Shown here: piece after piece, positions 17,630-26,387 of the stretch
How positions within the stretch are numbered: position 1 is the first letter of the stretch
Layout: each line of letters starts with the position of its first letter
NCBI GenBank assembly: GCA_900759715.1
Contig: CAAEXF010000132.1
Span: 124,001 to 188,000, forward strand
Length of the DNA stretch: 64,000 nt
Direction: 5' to 3'
Source of the DNA: Clostridium_AM sp900759715
Lineage (GTDB): Bacteria > Bacillota > Clostridia > Clostridiales > Clostridiaceae
The notes under the pieces: model-generated
What the model saw: only the letters and a program-made list of their open reading frames with translations
What the model was told of the DNA's origin: nothing
The model's database searches: none
Position numbers and translations under genes: made by a program

Positions 17630-18184
17630 CTATACCGGATAGTAAATAACCATAGTTAATGAACATGTCGTATCATCATTATTCTTATAAGAATGAGTAC
17701 CATCTGCCTTAAATCGTATGGAATTACCCGCTGTTATGACAAAATCTTCACCGTTTATACTGATAGTAAGCTTACCAGAATATATCGTAATGAACTCCTG
17801 AGTACCTTGTTGATGCGCTTCCGTAGATAGATAACCATCAGCATCAATCTCAAGTGAATACATTTCAAATCGTCTTGCACTGTCAAAGGGAAACACAGGA
17901 AATATCCTGATCCTGCCATTATTCTCAACAAGTGGCTCTACCTGAGATTTATCCACGACTTCCAAATCAGCTTCTGGCATACTCATAAGCTCAGTACATG
18001 ACACTTTAAGTCCATTTGCAATCTTCCATATCGTGGACACAGTAGGATTTACCTCACAACGTTCAATTTGACCGAGCATACTTTTGCTTACACCGGTTAG
18101 CTTTGAGACCTTATCAAGGCTAAGCTTCTTTTTATCACGAAACATTTTTAAGTTTTCAGCAATAATAAAATTAAGTTTATCCAA
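17630..18184 (-). CDS. XRE regulator with C-terminal cupin sensor domain
   Basis: 184 residues. Residues 1-70 hold a helix-turn-helix of the XRE type (LSLDKVSKLTGVSKSMLGQIERCEVNPTVSTIWKIANGL); residues about 100-180 are a cupin fold (EFITIYSGKLTISINGEDFVITAGNSIRF). TTG 18184 is chosen from GGAGGG 6 bases upstream. It is divergent from a LysE-type exporter, the common arrangement in which the cupin senses the exported amino acid. Two direct repeats between the genes are likely binding sites. Confidence 0.88.
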   Translation of the reverse strand: MDKLNFIIAENLKMFRDKKKLSLDKVSKLTGVSKSMLGQIERCEVNPTVSTIWKIANGLKVSCTELMSMPEADLEVVDKSQVEPLVENNGRIRIFPVFPFDSARRFEMYSLEIDADGYLSTEAHQQGTQEFITIYSGKLTISINGEDFVITAGNSIRFKADGTHSYKNNDDTTCSLTMVIYYPV

Positions 18185-18209
18185 AAATTTCCCTCCAAAC
18201 CATTGACAG

Positions 18210-18243
18210 TATACTGCACAAATGATATTATTATACTGCACAA
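18210..18243. promoter_or_regulatory. direct-repeat operator between xre and lysE-type genes
   Basis: TATACTGCACAA occurs at 18210-18221 and again at 18232-18243, spaced 22 bp (two helical turns). The second copy is followed by CAATATATTG (18246-18257 region), another small palindrome. Placement in the shared promoter region suggests autoregulation and control of the exporter. Confidence 0.5.
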
Positions 18244-18301
18244 TACAATATATTGTTCTTTTTGTGTATTATATCATACAGTGATGGGGAGGTAAACATT
18301 T

Positions 18302-18886
18302 ATGCCAAATTTTGCTGCATTTTTATCCTATATCCTTATTTCAAACTATTCACCAGGACCAAATAACATTATATCAATGTCAAATGCCAGCAGGTACGGA
18401 TTTAAAAAAAGCTTAATGTTTAATGTGGGAGTATTCTCTGGCGTATTTATTCTAGTGGCTCTATGTAGTGCTTTCAGCATGGCCCTGTACAATCTTATTC
18501 CATCAATCAAATCAGTTATGTCCTATATTGGCGCAGCCTATATACTATGGCTTGCATGGAAAACCTATAAAAGCAAACCTCAAAGTGAGGAGGAGAACCA
18601 AAAACAAACAAACACATTTTTATCTGGATTACTTTTACAATTCGTCAATCCAAATTCTATAATTTACTGCGTTACAACCGTTTCAACATTTGTTATACCA
18701 TATTACAAGTCTGTTCCAATGCTTTCAGTTTTTTCTATGCTTCTTGCTTTCGCTGCCTTAGTAGCCACCTGCTGCTGGTCGTTGTTTGGTTCTTTATTCC
18801 AAAAGTTCCTTATAAAAAATTATAAGGTTGTCAATACTGTTCTGGCACTACTGCTCGTATATTGTGCAGCTTCACTGTTTCTTTAA
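18302..18886 (+). CDS. LysE/RhtB-family amino acid exporter
   Basis: 194-residue membrane protein with about six hydrophobic segments. N-terminal SNYSPGPNNIISMSNASRYGFKKS is the LysE-family signature, and LLLQFVNPNSIIYCVTT is the conserved second-half motif. Exports an amino acid or related metabolite; substrate not predictable. GGGGAGG lies 7 bases before the start. Partner of the divergent XRE-cupin regulator. Confidence 0.9.
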   Translation: MPNFAAFLSYILISNYSPGPNNIISMSNASRYGFKKSLMFNVGVFSGVFILVALCSAFSMALYNLIPSIKSVMSYIGAAYILWLAWKTYKSKPQSEEENQKQTNTFLSGLLLQFVNPNSIIYCVTTVSTFVIPYYKSVPMLSVFSMLLAFAALVATCCWSLFGSLFQKFLIKNYKVVNTVLALLLVYCAASLFL

Positions 18887-18911
18887 TTAATGGATCTGTT
18901 AAATTAAACTA

Positions 18912-19319
18912 CTAATAAATTATCTTTATTAAAAAATAACTGAATAATATAATCCAAATGCATATTATAATGCATCCAGCAACCCAGTTTTTAGGCTTAC
19001 CTTCATTAAAAATATTTTCTGATTGTTGTCTGCATTCATTCATAATATCATTGGGTATTAATTTTATAGCAAAATTAATACCGAGTGGTATTATAATCAA
19101 ATCATCAAGATATCCCAAGACAGGTATAAAATCAGGTATTAAGTCAATTGGACTTAAAGCATAACCTACTACTAATATTGAAACTAATTTTGCATAAAAA
19201 GGTACATCAGGTCTTTTATATGCCAAATATAATGCTCCAGTCTCCTTTTTTATTTTTTTAACTTTTTGTTTAATCGTGGAAAACCAGATTTTAAACCTTT
19301 TATTTAATTCTTCTTTCAT
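18912..19319 (-). CDS. YkvA family (DUF1232) membrane protein
   Basis: 135 residues; the conserved DUF1232 core YALSPIDLIPDFIPVLGYLDDLIIIPLGI lies at about residues 55-85 after an amphipathic charged N-terminus. A C-terminal hydrophobic helix follows (CIIICIWIILFSYFLI). ATG 19319 has GAGGTG 4 bases upstream. Function of the family is not established. Confidence 0.8.
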   Translation of the reverse strand: MKEELNKRFKIWFSTIKQKVKKIKKETGALYLAYKRPDVPFYAKLVSILVVGYALSPIDLIPDFIPVLGYLDDLIIIPLGINFAIKLIPNDIMNECRQQSENIFNEGKPKNWVAGCIIICIWIILFSYFLIKIIY

Positions 19320-19431
19320 AAAACACCTCAAAATTGACCAATTTTATAATACATTATAGCATTGCTATGAGGATTAAAACAGCAAGGCTGTATAAATTAT
19401 CCACAGGATCTTTCTTACCTAAAAAGATATG

Positions 19432-19464
19432 AAAGCTATGACCATTTTTTCTGATCATAGCTTT
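19432..19464 (+). terminator. isolated hairpin, possible terminator
   Basis: AAAGCTATGA (19432-19441) pairs with TCATAGCTTT (19455-19464), followed on the plus strand by TATTTAAC. No plus-strand gene precedes it within the gap 19320-19673, which otherwise shows nothing recognisable. Confidence 0.4.
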
Positions 19465-19628
19465 TATTTAACATAATAAACCTCTATCTGCTTATAAAAT
19501 ACATAAGTTTTATATTAATTATGAAAATAAATTGATATTATATGACGTAATGGAAAAATAAACAAATTTCCTTAATAAATAACATTTTTTTAAATAATGT
19601 CTGCTTAATCAGTCCCAGTTCATAAAAA

Positions 19629-19652
19629 GGAATGGCTTTTGAATAGCCATCC
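19629..19652 (-). terminator. terminator of the ymaF-like gene
   Basis: On the minus strand GGGATGGCT pairs with AGCCATTCC around ATTCAAA and is followed by TTTTTATG, 21 bases after the stop codon. Confidence 0.8.
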
Positions 19653-19673
19653 CCATATCACTTTTAAACTAGC

Positions 19674-20039
19674 TTATACAAGAGGGCTGTCAATTTGAGT
19701 AGTAAAAAGAAAGTCATGCGTATGGCCATCATTACAGGTTGTAGTTCCTCTAATAACGTGTACATGTTTATCGGTACCAGGAATAGGAATATTAGGTTCA
19801 GTTGTTCCTCCTATTTCATGGTGGTGATCAAAAAAATCTGTATTAACTATACCAAATGCATGCACATGTCTGCCGTCTCCAAGTGGCATAATTTCACTTG
19901 TAACGCCCGCAACACGGTGATTGTGTCTTTCATCCCCTTGTTCAGCTAATTTAACGCTTTCTGCAAATTCATGCACATGTGTTTGACTTGTTTCTGGGCA
20001 ACCTTGTTGTTGAAGATTTGTCTCTATATTATAATCCAT
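19674..20039 (-). CDS. YmaF-like histidine-rich protein
   Basis: 121 residues with at least six His-x-His motifs spaced 13-22 residues apart (THVH, RHNH, RHVH, DHHH, KHVH, GHTH), each followed by a hydrophobic turn such as VAGVTS, AFGIVN or EIGGTT. This pattern matches the YmaF family of Bacillus and suggests a repeated beta structure with many metal ligands. No signal peptide or membrane segment. AGGAGG precedes the ATG. Function unknown; metal binding is inferred from composition. Confidence 0.75.
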   Translation of the reverse strand: MDYNIETNLQQQGCPETSQTHVHEFAESVKLAEQGDERHNHRVAGVTSEIMPLGDGRHVHAFGIVNTDFFDHHHEIGGTTEPNIPIPGTDKHVHVIRGTTTCNDGHTHDFLFTTQIDSPLV

Positions 20040-20073
20040 AGATATTTCCTCCTTTTTAATTATCAGACATTGT

Positions 20074-20298
20074 TTAGAAACGTACTTGTTGTCCGCTTCC
20101 TGATATATTATATTTTATTTTACCAAAAATGTTCATATCACTTGATAAATCCTTTCTAGATAAACCTTTTCTGTAAAAACCACGTATTCTTTCTAATTCG
20201 GAATTATGTTTCTATAAGTCTTTATCTGTGACTATATGTGGAAGCTTTTTATGAGTGCCAATATCTACATGTGGAAAAATTTTTAACCTTGGAAACAT
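20074..20298 (-). pseudogene. possible decayed small gene with an in-frame stop
   Basis: A 74-codon minus-strand frame begins at ATG 20298 (MFPRLKIFPHVDIGTHKK) and runs to TAA at 20074, interrupted by one TAG at 20212-20214. Product not recognised. It fills most of the gap between the sugar permease and the ymaF-like gene. No clear ribosome site, so chance coding cannot be excluded. Confidence 0.25.
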
Positions 20299-20381
20299 CA
20301 ATGGAAATACCTCTAGATGCAATAACTTCTATATGATACATCAGATTTAGTTTTCAGTTAAATAGTGAAGTTTCCCCCTAT

Positions 20382-21212
20382 CTACCCTTTTACAGCACCA
20401 CTTGTAAGCCCATTAACTAAATATTTTTGTATTGCACCAAACATTATGAATACAGGTATGAGGGCCAGTACTGTAGCTGCTGACATTGCTCCCCAGTCAA
20501 TTTCATACTTGCCTATAAATGTATTTATACCTACTGGTATAGTTTTTATTGATTCGGTATTTACAAACATTATGCTAAAAAATAAATCATTCCATGCACC
20601 AATAAAGGCAAAAACAAAAGTTGCAACTATTCCTGGCAGCATAATAGGAATTATTATTTTAATGAGCGCTTCAACTCTGCTGCATCCGTCAATCATTGCA
20701 GACTCTTCTAGTGAAATAGGTATTCTCTCAAAAAATCCTTTTATTAGCATTGTACAAAATGGTATGTTCAAAACAGTATATATTACTACAAGCCCTGTTA
20801 AAGTATCTAATAAATTTAGCTTGGAAAACATAATAAATAAAGGTATTATAATAACCACTATAGGAATCATTTGTGTTGATAGGAATATTAAAAATGTTAT
20901 TCTCTTTCCTTTGAATGAAAATCTCGATAAAGCATATCCTGCAAAAATAGAAACTAAAGCTGTAAATAAAGCACATAAGCTAGATACAATCATGCTATTT
21001 TTAAAGTATATGGGAAATTGTGTTGCCTTCCACAGTTTAGAGTAATTATCTAAAGTCCAATGCTCTGGTAAGTATTTTACAGGAATAGTAACTATTTCAT
21101 TCACAGGCTTAAGAGAGGTTAAAATCATCCATAATATTGGGGTAAACATAAATATAAAAAATAAAACTAATAATGTTACCCTTAAAGTCTTTAAACCTGA
21201 TCCCCTTTTCAT
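20382..21212 (-). CDS. sugar ABC transporter permease, MalG type
   Basis: 276 residues with six hydrophobic segments and the cytosolic EAA loop EESAMIDGCSRVEALIKIIIPIMLPG near residues 185-210, which docks the ATPase. It is the second permease of a carbohydrate uptake (CUT1) importer and the last gene of the xylose operon; its ATG overlaps the stop of the preceding permease by one base. Likely substrate is xylose, xylosides or xylo-oligosaccharides, inferred from the operon. Confidence 0.9.
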   Translation of the reverse strand: MKRGSGLKTLRVTLLVLFFIFMFTPILWMILTSLKPVNEIVTIPVKYLPEHWTLDNYSKLWKATQFPIYFKNSMIVSSLCALFTALVSIFAGYALSRFSFKGKRITFLIFLSTQMIPIVVIIIPLFIMFSKLNLLDTLTGLVVIYTVLNIPFCTMLIKGFFERIPISLEESAMIDGCSRVEALIKIIIPIMLPGIVATFVFAFIGAWNDLFFSIMFVNTESIKTIPVGINTFIGKYEIDWGAMSAATVLALIPVFIMFGAIQKYLVNGLTSGAVKG

Positions 21213-22108
21213 TAAAAATCACCTGCCTTTTCAAATTTAGTAAACCACAGGTAAAAAGCAACGTAAACTAACAGTATTATCATGAATATAACCCCTAAAG
21301 CGGCAGCCTGTCCAAAGTCTAATCCGGTGTATGCCTTTAATATTATGAAAGTAGCTAAAATTTGAGAAGAATTAGCCGGACCACCATTAGTCATTACATA
21401 AATTATATCCGCAAAGTTAAATATCCATATAACTCTAAGCAATATAGTTACAAGCAATGTTGGCTTTATATAAGGAATAGTTATATAAAAGAATTCTTGA
21501 ATTTTTGTTGCTCCATCTATCTCCGCCGCTTCATACATCTCCGATGGAATTGATTGAAGAGCGGCTAGTGTCATAATTGCAAAGAAAGGAATTCCATACC
21601 ATACATTTGCAATTATTGCAGATTTCAGTGCAAGCCCTTGTTGTGACAAAAATACTATTGGTGACTTAATTATATGCATTTTCATCAATATATCATTAAC
21701 AAGTCCATATTGCCCATTTAATAACCATTTCCATATAAGCCCTATTAAAAAACCTGAAACGGCCCAAGGGGCAAGGACAAATGCTTGATATATTCCTCTT
21801 CCTTTAAAGTATTTATTTAAACAAACTGCTAGAGCAATTCCTAGAATAACCTGAAATATTAATGATCCAACAACCCACAGTACTGAGTTTATTAAAGATT
21901 TTGAGAAAATTGGATTGTGTATAATATCTTTGTAATTTTGAATACCACAAAAATACTGTTGAATTTCATTTAGTTTATAGTGATAAAAAGATGTTTTTAT
22001 TCCAACTATCATAGGTAAACATATAAACCCAACAACTAGAATTACCGCTGCAGAAATATATAAATAGGGTTCAATTAATTTCTTTTTATTTTTTTGAACT
22101 TTTTCCAA
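21212..22108 (-). CDS. sugar ABC transporter permease, MalF type
   Basis: 298 residues, six hydrophobic segments, EAA loop YEAAEIDGATKIQEFFYITIPYIKP near residues 200-225. A TTG start at 22108 is preferred because AAAGAGGTG lies 6 bases upstream; a longer frame from ATG 22132 would contain that ribosome site within its coding sequence. Pairs with the downstream MalG-type permease and the upstream binding protein; no ATPase gene is in the operon. Confidence 0.88.
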   Translation of the reverse strand: MEKVQKNKKKLIEPYLYISAAVILVVGFICLPMIVGIKTSFYHYKLNEIQQYFCGIQNYKDIIHNPIFSKSLINSVLWVVGSLIFQVILGIALAVCLNKYFKGRGIYQAFVLAPWAVSGFLIGLIWKWLLNGQYGLVNDILMKMHIIKSPIVFLSQQGLALKSAIIANVWYGIPFFAIMTLAALQSIPSEMYEAAEIDGATKIQEFFYITIPYIKPTLLVTILLRVIWIFNFADIIYVMTNGGPANSSQILATFIILKAYTGLDFGQAAALGVIFMIILLVYVAFYLWFTKFEKAGDF

Positions 22109-22136
22109 AGAAAACACCTCTTTACTGTACATTTAT

Positions 22137-22173
22137 GAAATAGGTTTAGAGTTATATTCTCTAAACCTATTTC
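22137..22173 (-). terminator. intercistronic hairpin between binding protein and permease genes
   Basis: A 15-bp perfect stem GAAATAGGTTTAGAG/CTCTAAACCTATTTC. There is no U-run on the minus strand after it; it lies just upstream of the permease ribosome site and over 150 bases after the binding-protein stop. Likely protects the binding-protein mRNA and lowers permease expression, as in other binding-protein operons. Confidence 0.55.
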
Positions 22174-22329
22174 ACATAACTATATCATTGAGAAAATTTT
22201 TACAGATAACTATAGAGAGACTAACTAGAAAGTTAACATATACCGGCGTATAAGTTGACTTTCGACCTTTTATTCCTATCTTACTATAATGCTCCTATAT
22301 AATTAGATTTTATTTCATATTAGCTTTAA

Positions 22330-23619
22330 TTATTTTGAGTTATATTTTTTATATGCATCTTCAAGATAAGTTGCCCAGCCATCCATTACCTGCTCTGCTG
22401 TTTTCTGTTTTAATAAATACGCCTGAACTCCTGTTACAGATTCTTGTGCGAAGAATTCTCCCCATTCAGGTAGATATTGTGGATGACTAAAGAATACTGT
22501 ATTAGGATCTGCTACTGTATCTGTCCAAGCTTTTATATCTCCCTTTGAGAAATATTCATTCTTTAAAGCTTCTTTCATAACAGGCATTGTATTTGTTTTT
22601 ATATTCCAATCAGCATTTACCTTTGGATCCATCATATAAGATATAAACTTCCAAGCTGCCTCTTTATTTTTTGAAGTTGAAAACATTGAAAATCCTATAC
22701 ATCCAGAAATTATAGTTCTTTTTCCATTAGGTCCCTTTGGAAGTGGAGCTGTTGCATATGTTCCCGCTTTCATTGACTTTTGACACGTTCCAATGACTTC
22801 TGAATCCTGCATTAAAAAGCCTGTTGTACCAGTTGTAAATGAATTAACCTTTTCATTATAGCCCCAATTTAATGAATCTTTAGGTGCTGCATTATAATAC
22901 AAATTAGCAAATTTCTTAAATGCTTCTACTGCCTTTGGATCTCTTAAAATACATTTTCCATCCTTATCAAAGTAATTGTCATATCCTGTTTGTGTCATAA
23001 TTACATTAATAAGTTGAGTCCAGGTTCCCTTTCCACCTCTAAATGAATATCCATATCTATTTTTTGATTTATCTGTGATTTTTTCAGCTGTTGTAAATAA
23101 TTCATCATAGGTTTGTGGTACAGCTAAGTTGTTTTCTTTTAGCCAATCCTGTCTGTAGAACATACCTCTTATAAAAAGGCCATAAGGTACAACATATTGT
23201 TTATCTTTGTATGCTCTTCCAAGCTTTAAAGCTGATTCATTAGCTTCCCCTTTATGTTCCCATTTATCAACATATGGTGATAAATCTTCAACTGCACCTG
23301 TAGCGCACATTTCAGCTAGCCAGTTATCTGCCATTTCTACAACATCAGGAAGCTTTTTACTTGATATTTGAGTTAATATTTTGTCATGGGCTTGTTCCCA
23401 AGGAGCAGAAACCAATTCCACTTTTATCCCCGGATTTTTACTTTCAAAGTCCGCTATCAATTTTTTTACATACTCTGTTCTTTCAGGGCTTGTCAACGTT
23501 TCCATGAATTGAATTGTTACCTCTTTCCCCGCTGAGGTTTCCTTACTTCCGCATCCCGTAAAAATACTAAATATGAAGATTAAAGTAAACACCATAGATG
23601 CAAACCTAATTTTTTTCAT
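22330..23619 (-). CDS. sugar ABC transporter substrate-binding lipoprotein
   Basis: 429 residues. A lipoprotein signal peptide ends at the lipobox FTGC (Cys 23). The body is a family 1 extracellular solute-binding protein (FESKNPGIKVELVSAPWEQAHDKI, and the SGCIGFSMFSTSKNKEAAWKFISYMM segment near the C-terminus). Captures sugar outside the membrane and delivers it to the two permeases encoded downstream. Substrate inferred as xylose or xylo-oligosaccharides. Confidence 0.9.
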   Translation of the reverse strand: MKKIRFASMVFTLIFIFSIFTGCGSKETSAGKEVTIQFMETLTSPERTEYVKKLIADFESKNPGIKVELVSAPWEQAHDKILTQISSKKLPDVVEMADNWLAEMCATGAVEDLSPYVDKWEHKGEANESALKLGRAYKDKQYVVPYGLFIRGMFYRQDWLKENNLAVPQTYDELFTTAEKITDKSKNRYGYSFRGGKGTWTQLINVIMTQTGYDNYFDKDGKCILRDPKAVEAFKKFANLYYNAAPKDSLNWGYNEKVNSFTTGTTGFLMQDSEVIGTCQKSMKAGTYATAPLPKGPNGKRTIISGCIGFSMFSTSKNKEAAWKFISYMMDPKVNADWNIKTNTMPVMKEALKNEYFSKGDIKAWTDTVADPNTVFFSHPQYLPEWGEFFAQESVTGVQAYLLKQKTAEQVMDGWATYLEDAYKKYNSK

Positions 23620-23666
23620 AATCTTTTCCCCCTTATTTATATATAATTATTTGCAAGGATAACTTT

Positions 23667-24842
23667 TTAACCTATAGATTTTAGAGCATTATCTAGATCA
23701 TTAATTAGCAAATCTGCATCCTCTAAACCAACTGATATTCTGATTAGCATTGCTGAAATACCTTTCTTATTTAAGATCTCTTCATCTCCGCCGTGACTGG
23801 CAGGAAGAATAAGACTTTCATAACCGCCCCAACTTACACCTATTTTAAACAATTTACATGAGTTAACAACTTTTTTAACATCCTCGAAATTGTTTGATTT
23901 TATCTCAAAGCTTAATAATCCTGAATAACCCTTCAATTGCTTTTTCCCCAGTTCATAACAGGAATTTGATTTTAATGCTGGATAATTTACTTTACTAACC
24001 TTCTCATTTGTCTCAAGAACTTCAGCCACTTTTAATGCATTTTTTTCATGCTTCTCCATTCTTATTGGAAGAGTTCTCAGTCCTCTTGTAAGTGCCCATG
24101 CTTCAAAAGGACCTAAACTTCCTCCATGAAGCTGATATTCACTATAAAATATTTTATCTACTATTTTTTTAGATGAAATTATTGCCCCTGCTACAACGTC
24201 ACTATGTCCCCCAATATATTTAGTACAAGAATGAACTACTACATCTATTCCCATATCTAAAGGCTTTTGAAATAAAGGGGTTGCCCAAGTGTTATCAATT
24301 ATAGTAGTTATTCCTTTTTCCCTTGAGAGCTTTGCTATTTCTGGAAGATCCAGCATTTTAAAAGTCATTGTTCCGGGACTCTCCAAGTATAAAACTTTTG
24401 TATTAGGCTTAATTGCTTTCTCAATGCTATCAATGCCCCCTTGAAGCAAAACATCATGATCAATTCCATACTTTTTTATATAATTTGCATATTGAAGAGC
24501 TGGTCCATATATGTTATTTACAAATAATATATGGTCTCCCTGTGCTGTGAAAGCATCAATAGAAGCAGTTATTGCCGCCATTCCAGAACTAAAGCATTTG
24601 CAGGACTCCCCATTCTCTAATGCCGCTAATTTTCTTTCAAAGACCTCTGCAGTTGGATTTGTTCCCCTTGTATATAAGTAGTGCTCTCTCTCTGAACTAA
24701 AAGCCCTTGAGATATCTTCAAAGCTTTTAAAAACAAATAAAGAGTTTTGAAAAATCGGAGGAACTACAGCCCCTAAAAACTTATCATAATCATCCCCCAA
24801 ATGTGTACAAATAGCCTTTTCTTCTGAAAAATTTCTTTCCAT
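23667..24842 (-). CDS. PLP-dependent trans-sulfuration enzyme (Cys/Met metabolism family)
   Basis: 391 residues of the cystathionine gamma-synthase / beta-lyase / methionine gamma-lyase family. The PLP lysine is in HSCTKYIGGHSDV near residue 205; the phosphate-binding FSSGMAAI lies near residue 85 and YTRGTNPT near 60. Which reaction it catalyses cannot be told from sequence alone. Oddly, it sits inside the xylose operon, 35 bases after xylB and 47 before the binding-protein gene. ATG 24842 has GGGGGTGG upstream; the longer frame has no better site. Confidence 0.85.
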   Translation of the reverse strand: MERNFSEEKAICTHLGDDYDKFLGAVVPPIFQNSLFVFKSFEDISRAFSSEREHYLYTRGTNPTAEVFERKLAALENGESCKCFSSGMAAITASIDAFTAQGDHILFVNNIYGPALQYANYIKKYGIDHDVLLQGGIDSIEKAIKPNTKVLYLESPGTMTFKMLDLPEIAKLSREKGITTIIDNTWATPLFQKPLDMGIDVVVHSCTKYIGGHSDVVAGAIISSKKIVDKIFYSEYQLHGGSLGPFEAWALTRGLRTLPIRMEKHEKNALKVAEVLETNEKVSKVNYPALKSNSCYELGKKQLKGYSGLLSFEIKSNNFEDVKKVVNSCKLFKIGVSWGGYESLILPASHGGDEEILNKKGISAMLIRISVGLEDADLLINDLDNALKSIG

Positions 24843-24877
24843 AATCCACCCCCATATAATTATCATAAATCTTCATG

Positions 24878-26362
24878 TCATAGTGTTTTACTAATGTCTT
24901 CAAAGGTATCTTTTAGTTTTTCATATAAGCTGTTATAAATTAAATAAGTTTGCCTATATTTTTTAACATTTTTATCTATTGGGTATATACTTTCAGTAAC
25001 TTTTATAAGCTTACTGCAAGCTTCATCAATATTTTTGAAGGCCCCAACTCCTACAGCTGCAAGTATGGCAGCTCCATAAGCTGATCCTTCTGCAGAATTT
25101 ATCACATCTACTCTTGCATTAAATATATCCGCTAATGTCTGTCTCCACAGCTTACTCTTAGCGCCACCGCCACTTACTCTTACCTCCTTTATAGGAATGC
25201 CTAAAGACCTTATTATCTCTAGTGAATCATTAAGTCCAAAGCATACTCCTTCAATAATTGATCTGCTCATATGAGCTCTTTTATGATTAATATTTAACCC
25301 GATAAAAACTCCTTTGGCATTTACATCACTGTAGGGTGTTCTTTCTCCCATTAAATATGGCAAAAATATTAGTCCATTACTGCCAGGTTCTACTTTTTCT
25401 GATTCTTCAAGAATTGTTTCAAAAGCATTCAGTTTTATATCTGCATTTATGTTTTCAACCCACCATTTTAAGGAGGAAGCCGCCGAAAGCATTACTCCCA
25501 TAAGGTGCCACTTGCCATTTCCATGACAAAATGAATGGAGTCTATTCTTTTTATCTATGACATATTCCTCCTGACAAGCAAATACAACTCCAGAAGTGCC
25601 CAGGGATACTGAAATTATTCCTTTATTTACAGTGCCTGTCCCTATAGCCCCACAGGCTTGATCTCCTCCTCCTGCAATTACAGCTACTTCTCCATTTAGT
25701 CCTATTTTTTCAGCTACAGCTCTTTTTACATACCCTGTAATTTCATAGGATTCAAAACACTTAGGCATTAAGCCTTCATCTATATTAAGTGCCTTCAACA
25801 TTTCCTTAGACCAGTTTCTGTTTTTAACGTTAAAAAGCAGAGTCCCAGAAGCATCTGATACATCTGTTGCATATTCTCCTGTAAGCTTAAATCTAATATA
25901 ATCCTTAGGCAGAAGTATGTGTTTTATTTTATCGTAAAGTTGTCCTTTATGTTTTTTCACCCATAAAATTTTAGGTGCAGTAAATCCTGTTAAAGGCTTA
26001 TTCCCTGTATATTCAGATAGCTTTTCCTGCCCAATTAACTCCTCTATTTCTTCACATTCTTTATAGGTCCTTTGATCGCACCAAAGCATAGCTGGCATCA
26101 ATACTTTGCCTTCTTCATCAAGAGCTACTAGACCATGCATCTGACCGCTTAATCCAATAGATTTTATCTCTTTCTTTAAAGTAATCTCCCCTATGCCTTC
26201 CTCTACTGCCTTCCACCAACCCTCTGGGTTTTGTTCTGCCCAATAATTTTCAGGATAATGTACTGGATATTCCTTTGATACACTTTCCAAAACTCTTCCC
26301 TGTTCATCCATTAGTATTATCTTTACAGATGAAGTTCCTAAATCTATACCTAAAAAACTCAC
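24878..26362 (-). CDS. xylB: xylulokinase
   Basis: FGGY-family kinase, 494 residues, phosphorylates D-xylulose to xylulose 5-phosphate for the pentose phosphate pathway. N-terminal ATPase motif FLGIDLGTSSVKI, the SGQMHGLV motif that distinguishes xylulokinases, FGGY-type GGGDQACGAIGTG and the C-terminal RVSGGGAKSKLWRQTLADI. GTG start with GAGGTG 6 bases upstream. Lies between the ROK regulator and the PLP enzyme in the xylose operon. Confidence 0.95.
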   Translation of the reverse strand: MSFLGIDLGTSSVKIILMDEQGRVLESVSKEYPVHYPENYWAEQNPEGWWKAVEEGIGEITLKKEIKSIGLSGQMHGLVALDEEGKVLMPAMLWCDQRTYKECEEIEELIGQEKLSEYTGNKPLTGFTAPKILWVKKHKGQLYDKIKHILLPKDYIRFKLTGEYATDVSDASGTLLFNVKNRNWSKEMLKALNIDEGLMPKCFESYEITGYVKRAVAEKIGLNGEVAVIAGGGDQACGAIGTGTVNKGIISVSLGTSGVVFACQEEYVIDKKNRLHSFCHGNGKWHLMGVMLSAASSLKWWVENINADIKLNAFETILEESEKVEPGSNGLIFLPYLMGERTPYSDVNAKGVFIGLNINHKRAHMSRSIIEGVCFGLNDSLEIIRSLGIPIKEVRVSGGGAKSKLWRQTLADIFNARVDVINSAEGSAYGAAILAAVGVGAFKNIDEACSKLIKVTESIYPIDKNVKKYRQTYLIYNSLYEKLKDTFEDISKTL

Positions 26363-26387
26363 TTATTTCACCTCTTTTTTTATATTT

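Noticed and set aside
20365..21045. 226-codon plus-strand frame
   Set aside because: Antisense to a sugar permease with a complete EAA motif; the long frame is a by-product of the permease's hydrophobic codons.
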